From NCBI RefSeq assembly GCF_032854445.1, contig NC_088302.1:17047338-17111337 (forward strand): a stretch of 64,000 nucleotides of DNA, read 5' to 3'. The stretch is from Liolophura sinensis (taxonomy: Eukaryota; Mollusca; Polyplacophora; Chitonida; Chitonidae). Both the position numbers and the translations under genes were made by a program. The notes beneath the pieces are model-generated. The model made no database searches. It was not told the origin of the DNA and saw nothing but the letters and a program-made list of their open reading frames with translations. Positions 42,491-54,279 of the stretch are shown here, one piece after another (within the stretch, counting starts at the first letter, position 1; each line of letters begins with the position of its first letter).

Positions 42491-43049
42491 AGAATGACCA
42501 CTGTGATAATGTGTTGCTCTTTCTGAAACATAAAGAATTTCTCCGTTTTAGAGAGACTGTGGAATGACAAGATCGTTTGCCTAACCCTCCCAAGTACATG
42601 GTATTTTTTCTTCTTAATTTTTCCATGATTACTCTGCTGAAGATGTGACACCAACCTTTCTCATTAATTTTGCGCCAGTCTTAGTTATTTGGAGATAATT
42701 TTTTTAAGAAGTGTAACTTTTACAGAGAAAGCTTGGTTCAAAAGAGCAGTGACCAGAGTATGCCGGGTTGGCTATGCTCATAACTGATGAACTGACCATC
42801 AGTTATGACTTTCCAAAGTGATCAAGACTCATCAGTGCTTATTTATTGATGAAACGAGTCTGTTATTCATCCCATTTTATTTTAAGTCGAAGAGTTCTTG
42901 TCTGGATCAGATAGTCAAAACTACTGCACCTGACCTGTTGTTAACCCAACGAAGCGAAACTATTATGTTGGAGCTGTAATAATGTAAAACTGTCATGTAC
43001 TGTTTGTAAGTAAGCTAAATGTTGCATTTGCATGCAAATGTCATTATAG

Positions 43050-43252
43050 TCAGGGCTGCTGCTTCCCGTGCACTGTGAGTTAAAGTCCAGCTCATGCTGT
43101 TTTCCTCTCTGGCCAGAAGGTCTGCCAGCAACCTGTGGATGGTTGTGGGTTTCCTGGGCTCGGCCCAGTGTCCACCCATCATAATGCTGGTCGCCGTCGT
43201 ATAAGTGAAATATTCTTGAGTACGACGTAAAACACCAATCAGATTAATAAAT
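43050..43252 (+). mobile_element. SINE family A, nearly complete
   Basis: GTGAGTTAAAGTCCAGCTCA, CCTCTCTGGCCAGAAGGTCT, GTGGATGGTTGTGGGTTTCC, ATAATGCTGGTCGCCGTCGT and tail GAGTACGACGTAAAACACCA. Confidence 0.88.
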
Positions 43253-43659
43253 TCCAGTGCATTGTTGAAAATGTGTTCATGGTGGCTTCTTGTGGCTTCT
43301 CTTTGTTATGCATAACTTAATTGTAGTTAACAATTTTTGTGAGATTTAAATCACTACAGTCAATGGTTTGTATATACATGCTGTTTTAAGGTTAGCTGTT
43401 CATACAGGTGCGTGAAATGGTTGGTAACATTCGTTGGTCACTGGCAACATAATGTGTTAAAAACTTTTACTGAATCCAAGAGGTGTTTGTGTACGTTCTA
43501 TTTTTGTGAAATGAGAAAAGTGGAGTTGTGTTAATTAAATTGTACAGGACTGATGGGCTGCCAAATATCAATTTGGTATCAGTTCAGGAAAGTATCTGGT
43601 GACACTTGTCTCATTTGTACAAGAGTAAATTGTAAGTAATTCAGGTACAGATTGTAACA

Positions 43660-45310
43660 TACAACTTGTGGGACATGTCTAGATGTGTGATTCACAGCTC
43701 AGATGTAGGACGTGTCTAGATGTGTGATTCGCAGCTCAGATGTGGGATATGCCCAGATGTGTGATTCACAGTTCAAATGTGGGACGTGTGGTTCACCGTG
43801 TCAATGTTGGCTATGTTCAGATGTGTTGTCCACAGTTCAGATGTGTAGTATATCCAAATGGCCATATGTGTTATTCACAGTCCAGATGTGTTGCATGGTC
43901 ATATGTGTGATTCATAGTCCAGATGTGTTGCATGGTCATATGTGTGATTCATAGTCCAGATGTGTTGCATGGTCATATGTGTGATTCACAGTCCAGATGT
44001 GTTGCATGGTCATATGTGTGATTCACAGTCCAGATGTGTTGCATGATCATATGTGTGATTCAAAGTTTAGATGTTTTGCATGGTCATATATGCAATTCTC
44101 AATACAGATGTGCTGCAAGTCAATTTATGTGATTCACAGACCAGATGTGCTACATGTCAATTTATGTGATTCACAGTCCAGATGTGCTACAAGTCAGTTT
44201 GTGTGATTCGCAGTCCAGATGTGCTACAAGTCAATTTATGTGATTCACAGCCCAGATGTGTTGCAATTCTGTATGTATGATTCACAGTCCAGAAGAGTTT
44301 TATGCCCATATGTATGATTAGAAGTGCAGATGTGAGGCATGTCCATATGTCTTATTCAGAGTCCAGATGTGTTGCAATTCCGAATGTGTGATTCACAGTC
44401 CGGAAGAGTTTCGTTTCCATATGTATGATTAGCAATGCAGATTTGCGGCATGTCCAAATGTGTTATTCACAGTCCAGATGTGTTGCAATTCTGTATGTGT
44501 GATTCACAGTCCAGATGTGTTGCAATTCCGTATGCATGATCCACAGTCCAGATGTGATTCATGTCCATATATGTGATTCACAGTATGGATGTGTTGCATT
44601 CCAATTTATGTGATTCTTAGACCTGATGTGTTGAATGTTTAAATGTGAGATTCACAGTGTGGATGTGTTGCAGTCCCATTTGTGTGATTCTTAGACCTGA
44701 TGTGTTGCATGGTTAAATGTGACATTCACAGTATAGATGTGTTGCATTCCCATTTGTGTGATTCTTAGGCCTGATGTGTTGCATGTTTGAATGTGTGATT
44801 TACAGTATGGATGTTTTGCATTCCCAGCTGTGTGACTCTTAGGCCTGATGTGTTGCATGGTTAAATGTGACATTCACAGTATAGATGTGTTGCAGTCCCA
44901 TTTGTGTGATTCTTAGACCTGATGTGTTGTTGCATGTTTAAATGTGTGATTCACAGTATGGATGTGTTGCATTCCCATTTGTATGACTCTTAGGCCTGAT
45001 GTGTTGCAATGTGTGATTCATAGTGGAGATGGTGCTGCATTCCCAGCTGTGTGATTAAGAGTGCAGATGTGTTACATATGTCCATGTGTGGGATTCACAG
45101 TCCAGATGTTTTGCATGTCCAGATGTGTTGTCCACAGTACGGATATGTAGGTTTATTCTGACGTTTGATTCAAATTGTGGATGTAAACGCCCAAATGTCT
45201 AATTCACAGTGTGTATGGTGGGTGGTTAGCATTACAGGTGTGCCGTATATCCAGATGTTTGTTACAGTACAAATGTGTGACATACGCAGATGTGTAATTC
45301 ACAGTCTGTG
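43660..45310. repeat. Degenerate minisatellite, period about 37-42 bp
   Basis: Roughly 40 units of the type CAGATGTGTTGCATGGTCAT then ATGTGTGATTCACAGTC, best conserved at 43870-44040 (period 37), with diverged sub-families to either side (for example GATTCTTAGGCCTGATGTGT near 44760-44990). Downstream of eIF5B. Confidence 0.93.
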
Positions 45311-45329
45311 ATTAACATAACCTGAACTA

Positions 45330-46430
45330 GCCTTATTAAGGGGATTTAGTGTTGGTTTATACAGCGGTTTGGACCATGGCCAGGGCTTACAGGCCTCGGA
45401 CTACTCTCATTGATAACTAATCTCCTTCATGACCCATGCACAGTTTAAGTGGTTGTAATTACAGGACGTACGTCCCTTGTGAATAATAACTTGACACGAG
45501 CAGCACAATAACTGTTCTAGCCACAATTTGTAAGCCTTAAATCTGCGGCCGGCATTTACCGCCAAAGGTCAACATTTATAGGCCACAGTGGTCGTGTGCC
45601 AAACACGGGCAAGGGAAATGGTAGGTAAGAAGTTCATGTGATTGACGAGTACTCCAGCTGAGTGTATCAAGTTCCATTACCTGCCACCTGTAACTTTTCA
45701 AAAGACTCCAATTGCTAACAGATTCTGTTTATAGAAAAAAATGTTCTTTGATTTCATTTCCCTCGAAAACATCTAATATGGACAACAGTTGTGTAACAAG
45801 CCGTGCATGTATTTTATGAAGGTTTCTGAAATTAACTGTACATACGTTTCCGGCGCGGCAAACATGAACGGTTATACCGTATCCGGACCACTTACTAATT
45901 GTATTCCATAGTTAATAATAATAATCTGTTAAATTTAACACAAAGTCTTTTGTCTGAGAGCTGCTGGAATGAATTTTTTTGATTCAGCAGATTATTCCTT
46001 TAAATTTGGAAAACCTGTTTTATTATTTTAAAATAAAGATTGTGTTAGAATACAAGGTATTATGCTGAATAGGACACATTGCTTGGTTATAACAACAAAA
46101 CACATTCTAGCATTAACTCAAGACAGCAGATTTTCGTTGAATGAAAATTGTATGTAAGAAATTAGCTCTTGTGTGGATTTGTAGTTGCTGTGTACAAAAA
46201 AGTGCAGAATCATTTGTAAATAGTTCTGAAATTTAAAATAAAAAAGATCATCATCTGCGATTAATGTAAACGAGTGTGCATGTCCCAGATCGCTGTGGGC
46301 GCGGCTCCCTCTGTAACATTGTATAAAATGCCTTATTTTCGGAATCTGGGTCCTTGTTCATATCTTGTTGAATGAAAGAAATAAAAGGGCTGTATGGCAT
46401 AACAGATTTCTCTAGTGTTATACATGTTTA
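45330..46430 (+). other. Non-repetitive stretch with clustered AATAAA motifs
   Basis: About 1.1 kb of apparently unique DNA. AATAAA is at 46032, about 46238 and 46380, and the Pumilio-type word TGTAAATA lies near 46215. It could be the end of a long eIF5B 3' UTR or of another transcript. No coding signal. Confidence 0.35.
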
Positions 46431-46438
46431 TTTGATTC

Positions 46439-46603
46439 ATTCCTCTCCGGCGGTACGTGGGAACGTCTTGCAGCAACCTGCGGATCGTCGTGGGTTTCCC
46501 CCGGGCTCTGCCCGGTTTCCACCCACCATAATGCTGGCCGCCGTCGTATAAGTGAAATATTCTTGAGTACGGCGTAAAACACCAATCAAATAAATAAATA
46601 AAT
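46439..46603 (+). mobile_element. SINE family A, 5'-truncated, little diverged
   Basis: From CCTCTCCGGCGGTACGTGGG through TCGTCGTGGGTTTCCCCCGG and ATAATGCTGGCCGCCGTCGT to GGCGTAAAACACCAATCAAA with (TAAA)n. Reads close to a family consensus, so probably a young copy. Confidence 0.9.
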
Positions 46604-46881
46604 ATTTGATTCAACTATCATCAAATCAGGTGTGTTTTAGTGAGACAGTACTCTAAATATATCTATAGAGCTCTTTGATCGAAAACGAAGAGACCGAATT
46701 TAAATTAAGAACACTTACTCGTATAACATGAATCAAATGCAGCAAACCCGTAAAAAATGAACGCCGTGCCACAGTACACTACTTGAACATTGGCAGGTAA
46801 GAAAACAGTGCAAAATTCCATTCGTAAATACGCTGGGGGTTTATTGTTATACGCCATATTCAGCAGAGTATTTCATGTAGT

Positions 46882-46882
<1 letters not shown>

Positions 46883-46917
<35 letters not shown>
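46883..46917. repeat. (TA)n microsatellite
   Basis: About 17 TA units, immediately before a SINE fragment. Confidence 0.95.
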
Positions 46918-46919
<2 letters not shown>

Positions 46920-46996
46920 AGAACGGTTACCTCCCACCTGCATAATACTGGCCGGTGTCGTATAAGTGAAATATTCCAATCAAATAAATAAATGAA
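46920..46996 (+). mobile_element. SINE family A, 3' fragment
   Basis: GTTACCTCCCACCTGCATAA, GGCCGGTGTCGTATAAGTGA, then a deleted tail AAATATTCCAATCAAATAAA. Confidence 0.78.
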
Positions 46997-47520
46997 ACCC
47001 AATACGGACTCTGAAAGCAATATCATGGCAAACAACCAGTGGCGCTGAACGGTTTTAACTGGGGAAAGATCAAGTTTAGCACTCCACAAGCCTAAGTAAC
47101 AAGCCTGAGTATCAGTCCGTTTCCACAACGCAGTTTTTCATGTTAAAGCGTTAATCGGAAACAGCGGACATATCCATTGTCCAGAAGTTGACAAACCACA
47201 GAAGAATATTGTACTGACCTGGATTTGGCATTACTATTCATAAATATGTTTGCGTCAATTTTTTTTTATTCACCTGATGATATAAAAATTTCACCATTTC
47301 ATGTCTTGCGTTTTCATTGTGTCTCAGTACAGCAGTGGTGCAGGTGGTTGAAAGATGGAGATCATGCGCCGGTCCATCGAAGTAGAGCTATACCTACTAT
47401 CTCCACGATAACCATTCGAATCTATGGATTTATTCTTAAGACCTCGTTCTATGTCACGCATGGTTATATGGGCGTGTAATTTCCTACCATGTAAAGCTAA
47501 GCGTTGTGACGAGTCAAATC

Positions 47521-47764
47521 GGACCGAGGCGGCCGAGAAGGTTAGCGTGCCAGCGCTGCGCAATGACCGAGGAGCCTCTCAGCAACGTGGCTGCCGTGAG
47601 TTAAGTCCAGCTTCCTCTCCGGCCTTAGGTGGGAATGTCTTCTCCCAACCTACGGATGGTCGTGGATTCACCCGGGGCTGTGGCCGGTTTCCTCCCACCA
47701 CAATGGTGGACGCCGTCATGTAAGCGAAATATTCCAGTACGGCGTAAAATAAAAAAATAAATGA
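47521..47764 (+). mobile_element. SINE family A, full length, diverged
   Basis: Head GAGGCGGCCGAGAAGGTTAG (A-box-like), GCCGTGAGTTAAGTCCAGC, body GGATGGTCGTGGATTCACCC, CCTCCCACCACAATGGTGG, and tail CCAGTACGGCGTAAAATAAA lacking CACCAATC. Confidence 0.85.
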
Positions 47765-47769
47765 AGTCA

Positions 47770-48440
47770 GAATAAAATCTCAACTGAGATAAATAGAGAA
47801 GAGGTCGTATCTCACCCGTTACGCTCACGGAACCTATCGTCGGCTATTACACAGTTGATCTGGTTTTACACTGCATGCTGTAGTCCTTTTTTATATTACA
47901 GGCAAAATCCATTTGATGGCTCAGCGACCAAGAGCTACAGGTATAGCTCATATAGATCAACCAATACATAATTATATATATACCATCATGAACGCGCATG
48001 ATAGACATTCATTTTACACAATTTTTACAATCCCTTTGGAAACCTTTCATCGAGAGAAATCTTTTTCTTAAATATACGCATGTGACATGAATAAATACAT
48101 CCATTCACTCGATTCAATGGAAAATGTAGCAGTTCAATCATTTTTACTTTGTTTAATTACTACCAGAATAGCAGCTATTGAGCTGTGAGCCCGGATGGGT
48201 AACTATATGAAATGGATTCAGTGCCGCATGTTGAATATTGATTGATCGAACATCTCTGTAGATATCTTATTCGTCATTATTATTAACCTACGCGTCACGT
48301 CACATTCTTGCAGTTTGATGGATGGATACATACAGAGATCTGTTTGATTGCTTTATTGGCCAGACATGTAATGCATTTATGAAGACAACTCAAGCTTGCA
48401 TGTCTCTGTTGTATAAATAGTTTTTTTACCCTTGTGACAA
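47770..48440. other. Intergenic stretch, nothing recognised
   Basis: About 670 nt, AT-rich, no family match. Confidence 0.45.
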
Positions 48441-48444
48441 ATAC

Positions 48445-48699
48445 GTGATACATGAAACCTATATAATGACTCCATTATCCAGCGTGTGCATATCGCTCAG
48501 CTGTTTTAAGTGCACACGTGGAAGTGGCCTGCGGCAAGGCGAATTGTTCTCCCCAACCTTGTTTCAGATTTTATCGACTCGCGTATCTAGAGACTTACAA
48601 AAGAACCTGCGATGTGACGGATGCTGGATTAATTGGGGGACTTTAGTTCTGACAAATGACACTGACATGTTACACCTGTACCTGACATATAGGGACTGA
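48445..48699 (+). pseudogene. Possible relic of a non-LTR retrotransposon reverse transcriptase
   Basis: An 84-codon frame contains GLRQGELFSPTLFQI (about 48520-48570), which resembles the reverse-transcriptase block usually written G-x-R-Q-G-x-x-x-S-P-x-L-F. Farther on, WINWGTLVLTNDTDMLH could be a decayed form of the block holding the Y-A-D-D catalytic motif, with the key residues lost. Too short and altered to be active. A chance match cannot be ruled out. Confidence 0.4.
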
Positions 48700-49204
48700 A
48701 AGTCAATTAACATGACTGCTAATCGAAGTCATATCGGACAGAGGGGACATCTCTGTTTTCTTGGAAAGAGCGCCATAAGTTGGATTTCCATGCTATTTAT
48801 GCACACATGTACAGGCCTAATATAGGGTCAGGTATATTGTCACATGGTGGAGGATTATTTTTTGCTGGATTCTGCACTGTATTAAGGGCGTAAAATTCTA
48901 CGCTGTCGAAATTGGTCAAAAATAATTCGCCCTTTGGAGAGTTGTCTTGTATCTGGTACTGGATAAACTCACACTGACATAAAAAAAGAGTGATTTAATA
49001 TATCTCTACTCATTTAAACCAGAACATCTTGAGACAAAATATAAGCCATCCAGATAAAGCAGATTGGACATGGAAAACGTTTGATGCTTCATGGACCAAT
49101 TCCATGCACATTGTCAGTTTTGATTTAAATCAAAATCTATAATTTAATTTAATCTTTAGCCACCAGGAGAATAAAATTTATGTGTTATATATCTCATTTA
49201 GAAC

Positions 49205-49500
49205 TTCAAATCGTGCAATCTCTAAGTTTATTTCAACGGGCCTACAGTAACCAGTATTCAAGTCGTACAATCTGCATGGTTATTTCTAAGGGCTTATAGT
49301 AACCAATGTTCAAATAGTACACTCTACATGTTTATTTCTACGGCCATATAGTGAGCAGTCTTAAAATCGTACAATTTCCATGTTTATTTCTACGAGCCTG
49401 TAGTTACCAATATTCAAATCGTGCAATCTTCATATTTTTTTCTATGGGCATATATGTAGGCCTAGTAACCTGTATTTAAATCGTACACTTTACATGCATA
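49205..49500. repeat. Degenerate tandem repeat, period about 55 bp
   Basis: Six units with the pattern TTCAAATCGTGCAATCT, then TGTTTATTTCTACGGGCC and TATAGTAACCAATATT. Starts at about 49208, 49261, 49315, 49371, 49427 and 49480. Confidence 0.85.
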
Positions 49501-49509
49501 TAACCTGGC

Positions 49510-50860
49510 CTGTCTGGCTAAACACCACAGCTATGCATGCAGAGTGTTGCATGCGGTTGTTGGCGTAATCATCTATTAAATTTGTGGTTCAACTGTACCG
49601 AAATGCTGACCAATTTACAATTTTGTCACGAAGGTCGAATGTGACAGGGTTTGTTGACTTAGCTGCGACGTTCTGGCCTGGTTAAGGAGGACTCTGTGGG
49701 TTGACGGGCTGACCTCGTGTCGGAGCCGCAGCGTAATTCCAGAGATTGATGATAGCCCCGTTACCTTAGTCAAATAAAAGAACAGCGATACGACCGGAAA
49801 TCAAACAGAAAACCTATTTATTCTGCTTCAGTATCTATCATACAGTACTCGACATCACGTCATGCCGTCACGGTGTACAAATGGATAAATGTGTATATGT
49901 GCGATCTATACTACAGTTCTACATATATATACTGACACTGCCCTCGGCGTTAACATATGGAATAATGGATTTCAGCACCCTATACAAACGGCAATTGCTG
50001 CTAACGTTTTGAGTAGACCGTGGTTGATCGGTGAGGTGGCTTGTACTTAACAATTTACTGTGTACCACACAACTTTCGCCGTGTTTGTACAGCCCATTTA
50101 GGCCTTCAATTCGGTAGAGGTATAAGTTTCAGAAACTCAATACACTATATATAAACCGGAAATCCGGCCTGAAAGAAATTTCAAAGAGCTTGGTCAATCT
50201 GATTTCCTTTGTTATCAGAATATGACTCACTTGTATAATCGCAGCTATGTAACATACGAATGAATACACGCACGTCCATTGTCTCAAGACTGTTTTAGCG
50301 GACTTCATTCTGCAAGGAGCAGGAAGTAATAAATAACATGGAGCTAAATGGGCGAAATGCTGGTTTTGGCTGATTCCTACAATTCAAAGAGCTATATGAC
50401 CCTAAAATTATCATATTTGAAGGCTAAACACATTCTGATTACTTTTCCAGAAAGAATTTCTTATCTAAACACCCTATTTTTAATACTAAAATCTTCATTA
50501 ATACTTATCTCACCTGTGTTAAATTCGCTTTCTTTTCACCTACAGTACTGATCAAAGAGTGTGCTGATGATTGCCTCAGAGTGTCTATGACATCATTGCA
50601 AAACTATGAATACGTGGTTTTGCATGGAGAATAACCACTTGTATCAAAACTTATTGTATAATGTGTTCAATTTTGGAGAAATTTATCCCATATGAGATAT
50701 CAAAATGCTTGTAGACGTTGTACGCATAACCGCCATAAAACGTAACATACATGCAAACTGTATAAATTTGTGATTTAACCTTCACACATCAGTAAGTGAG
50801 TATTCCATGCCTGTCAGCGTGCAGGTGATGCATATGTATATTTAGACAGCTTTGTTTAGA
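49510..50860. other. Intergenic stretch, nothing recognised
   Basis: About 1.35 kb; no repeat family or coding signal. Confidence 0.45.
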
Positions 50861-50865
50861 GTCCA

Positions 50866-51295
50866 GAGTTATAACGGTATTGAAACCGGTAATGATGTCG
50901 GTTTTAGATCCAAAAGTGATAATGATTATTGGAATAGAGGGTAATGATAGTCTTACAACTCAGAGGCCTTATAACCCAGCTATAGCGATCTTGGAACCCA
51001 GAGTGATGACAGCCTTAAAACCCAGGAGGATAACGGCCTTAGAACCCAATGCGATAACCGCCTTAGAACCCAGAGTGACTAAATATGGTACAGGGCAACC
51101 GAAAGTGCATGATGGAATCGAAAGTGATGTGTCTTAGAACCCAGGAAAACACCGGTCTTGAAAACGAAGGTGATGTATATTAGAACCCAAAGTGACAAAG
51201 GTCTCGGAAGCGAGTGTGATTACGGCCTTAGAATCGATAGTGCCTGACAATGGTCTTGGAGACGAGAGTGATAACAGCCTTGTAACCGAAAATAT
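50866..51295. repeat. Degenerate tandem repeat, period about 25-33 bp
   Basis: About 14 imperfect units of the type GTGATAACGGCCTTAGAACC then CAGA. The 85-codon frame at 50880-51137 is produced by the repeat. Confidence 0.8.
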
Positions 51296-51309
51296 AATTC
51301 AGTGGAACA

Positions 51310-52430
51310 ATTTACCAGTACGCTATGTTTCAAAACATCATCAGTAGTGCGTTTAATGATGCCAATGTTTTCTTCCGTACAAATTTATTCTCACTCCTAT
51401 TACCGATTCACACACAAGAAGTGTAGGCCCAAATTGTGTGTGTGTGTGTGTGTGTTTTTTTTTCAAAATATCGTGACAAGCACTGCCCAGAGTTTGTAAC
51501 ATCCTCACACATCTGACACTATGTTGTTATCCACACACCCCATATCAGGTGTGCTAACATTTCACGGCTTCCCCTTTCAGGACGTCACCACATTAACCAC
51601 AATAGCGTGTATATAGGCGGTGGATTGGCATCGTATGCCCGTTATTCACACGACTGTTGTTTTATTTAGCTCAGCTTTATATATATTCATTCCTTTATCC
51701 CCATTATGAAAGATAAAAGATGTAAAAAATAGTCCACGCATGTATTCCACATATAACTATTATAAGAAGGAATAATCCTCATGTGGTATGGTAAGTACTC
51801 ATATATTCACGTTATCGTGTAGAGTGATGTAAGGTGTATTTGGCACGCGGCCTCGCGCGCGGCGACCTGTGGATCACATAGACCAGTTCATTCCCAGCGG
51901 GATTGGGAGTACGCTAAAGTGACTTATCATTCATTAAATAGACACGACATGCACACGCGGGAAGTTAAAATCGAGGGTAAAGGTGTGTCTCTTTGAAGTA
52001 AAGACCCCCTGCGAATACAATATCCTGTTACATTTCCTTGCCATGATTTTATATTAGGTGAACGTGCAGGACGCGACTTAAAGTGAAGTACATCTGTATG
52101 CACTTTCAAAACCGCCTCTTACTACACACAAAGAGTTAAGGAGATAGAAACACATACGCAATTTATGTGTGCGATGCATTTGGGACACCGAGCCTAGTCT
52201 TAATTAGTCGAAATTCCGAGTAACCTTTTCCCCTACCGAAAAGCCGCCATAGGCCTACGGTATACCGAAATAACTTGGCATGAGTCTATGATTATAATGA
52301 CGTATCAAAGAATTCATCAAATTTGAATTGCTAACCATGTCTTTTATGAAGTAAACACACCATATTTGAAGAGACCTGATAATTTCGCCACACTGTTGCA
52401 GCCAAGAAACCCAGCATCCTGAAGTCGTAA
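51310..52430. other. Intergenic stretch, only a (TG)n/poly-T tract
   Basis: A TG microsatellite of about 11 units at 51437-51455 followed by poly-T. Nothing else recognised. Confidence 0.5.
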
Positions 52431-52436
52431 TCAGAG

Positions 52437-52655
52437 TACCCTAAATGACCATCAATTTCGTCCGTGACTAACTTGCCCATTTTCTTGATTCGGAGAGTTC
52501 TATTGATTTTAGAAAGGTGTTTTGAGGTTTGCTTCGAACATGGAATAACATCCTACTGGAAAATTGCAAGTTTAAGCACCAAAAATAATATTTTGTGACA
52601 TTTATTTGCCTCTAGAAGTTCACTTTGTGGGCGAAATTTGAGGTCATTTAGGGTA
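52437..52655 (+). mobile_element. MITE family M3, copy 3, perfect 14-bp inverted ends
   Basis: TACCCTAAATGACC at 52437-52450 is the exact reverse complement of GGTCATTTAGGGTA at 52642-52655; the inversion continues with 21 of 24 matches. The outer TA on each side suggests a TA target duplication. Length 219 bp (215 without the TAs). Two older copies are in introns at 24868 and 32760. Confidence 0.9.
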
Positions 52656-52734
52656 AACCTTATGGCTTGAAATCCACATCAGCAGACCACCTTATGAGAT
52701 CATATCTTCTAACCTGGAACTCACTTTATCAATT

Positions 52735-53530
52735 AGACCATACAGGAACACCCAGATATCTTCATGAAGATAAACCACCGTAAAGGCGCACCCATACCGA
52801 CATTTCCATGCAGGAAAACTACCATACAGGTATCTTCGTGAAGGTAAACCACCGTAAAGGGGCACCTATACCGACATCTCCGTGAAGGAAAACTTCCACA
52901 CATATATCTTCGTGAAGGTAAACCACCGTAAAGGGCCACCTATACCGACATCTCCGTGAAGGAAAACTTCCACACATATATCTTCGTGAAGGTAAACTAC
53001 CGTAAAGAGGCACCTATACCGACATCTCCGTGCAGGAAAACTACCATACATATATCTTCGTGAAGCTAAACTACCGTAAAGAGGCACCTATACCGACATC
53101 TCCGTGCAGGAAAACTACCATACATATATCTTCGTGAAGGTAAACCACCATATATGGGCACCTATACCGACATCTTCGTGAAGGCGAATCACTCCCTGCA
53201 GGTGAATCACTATACACACATCTAGATATCTTATGCAAACCAGCATACAGAGGCACCAACTGACATCTCCGTTAAGGTAAACCACTGTGTAAACGACCTA
53301 GGTATCTTTGTGAAGGTTAACTACAATATATAGGGACACCTGCACTGGCATCTTCATGCAGGCGAACCTCTATATACAGACAACCAGATATTTTCGTGAA
53401 AGTGAACCATGCATCATACAGAGGCACCTAATGACACCGTTAAATCAAACCATTACTGACATTTTCCTTTAGGCAAATAATTATATACAGACACCTGTAT
53501 TTTCGTGAAGGCATTGGTCTGTAGTTAAGA
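52735..53530. repeat. Minisatellite, period about 74 bp
   Basis: Best units between 52800 and 53170, built from TATCTTCGTGAAGGTAAACC, ACCGTAAAGGGGCACCTATA and CCGACATCTCCGTGAAGGAA. Units decay after 53200. Minus-strand open frames here come from the repeat. Confidence 0.93.
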
Positions 53531-53851
53531 AACATGATCTCCTGTTGTTAAGAAACTCTAGATATTGGAACCCCAATGAACAACCTTATTGCTTGAAACC
53601 CATGTATGGACAGGGTTCACATAATGTTGGGAAACCTGTACATTTTCCAAATTGAAACCCACATCATCAATCAAGAACCCCAAAAGAACTCATGATAGAG
53701 AGGAGCTTATTTCAGAAACCTCTGAAAAACTGAAATTCATGATGCTGCATTGGATTCCGATAGTACATCTTAGACTGAAGCTCACATTCACAAGGCCACC
53801 TAAAGCAAGGTAGTAACTAGACATCTTAGTAGGAAAATTCACGTTATCATG

Positions 53852-54274
53852 TACGGTGGCCCATATACGACATTTTCCATTTTTCTTGACTTTTGTAACT
53901 TTTTCTTAGGTTTCCACCTGGGTGAAAACAGGTGAAAACAGTTTTCGCCTGGGTTAAAAGGTTTTCACCAAGGCGGAAACGTTTTCACCCAGGTGGAAAC
54001 TCACGTGATACCAAATGTCTCGTTCTGCTGCAAAAATGGCGGAAAATCGTGTTCATCAGGTGCGTCTTCTGACAACCATGTGACTTGCCTCATCCACGCC
54101 TTTCTCTGTCATTCTGAAGTTCTTAAAGCTTGTAGTTCATCATGATCCTGCCACGAATACGAGAACGAGGCTTCTTGCATCACGTGAGTTTCCACCTGTT
54201 TTCACCCAAGTGGAAACCTGAGAAAAAGTTACAAAGTCAAGAAAAAGGGAAAATGTCGTACATGGGCCACCGTA
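53852..54274. mobile_element. Stowaway/Tc1-mariner-like MITE with about 83-bp inverted ends and TA borders
   Basis: The left end TACGGTGGCCCATATACGAC is mirrored by GTCGTACATGGGCCACCGTA at the right; the inversion continues through TTTCTTGACTTTTGTAAC and GGTTTCCACCTGGGTGAAAA with few mismatches. The core holds further copies of GTTTCCACCTGGGTGAAAAC in both orientations. No ORF. The TA at each border fits a TA target-site duplication. Confidence 0.9.
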
Positions 54275-54279
54275 ATCGT

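Noticed and set aside
42777-42805. Perfect 11-bp hairpin CATAACTGATG/CATCAGTTATG
   Set aside because: Short stems of this size occur by chance in AT-rich DNA and no further context supports a function.
43660-45310. Could look like a CRISPR array (repeats of about 37 bp)
   Set aside because: Repeats are head to tail without unique spacers, degenerate, and lie next to a spliced eukaryotic gene.
47424-47723. 99-codon plus-strand ORF with Arg/Pro-rich residues
   Set aside because: It is largely the translation of a SINE family A copy.
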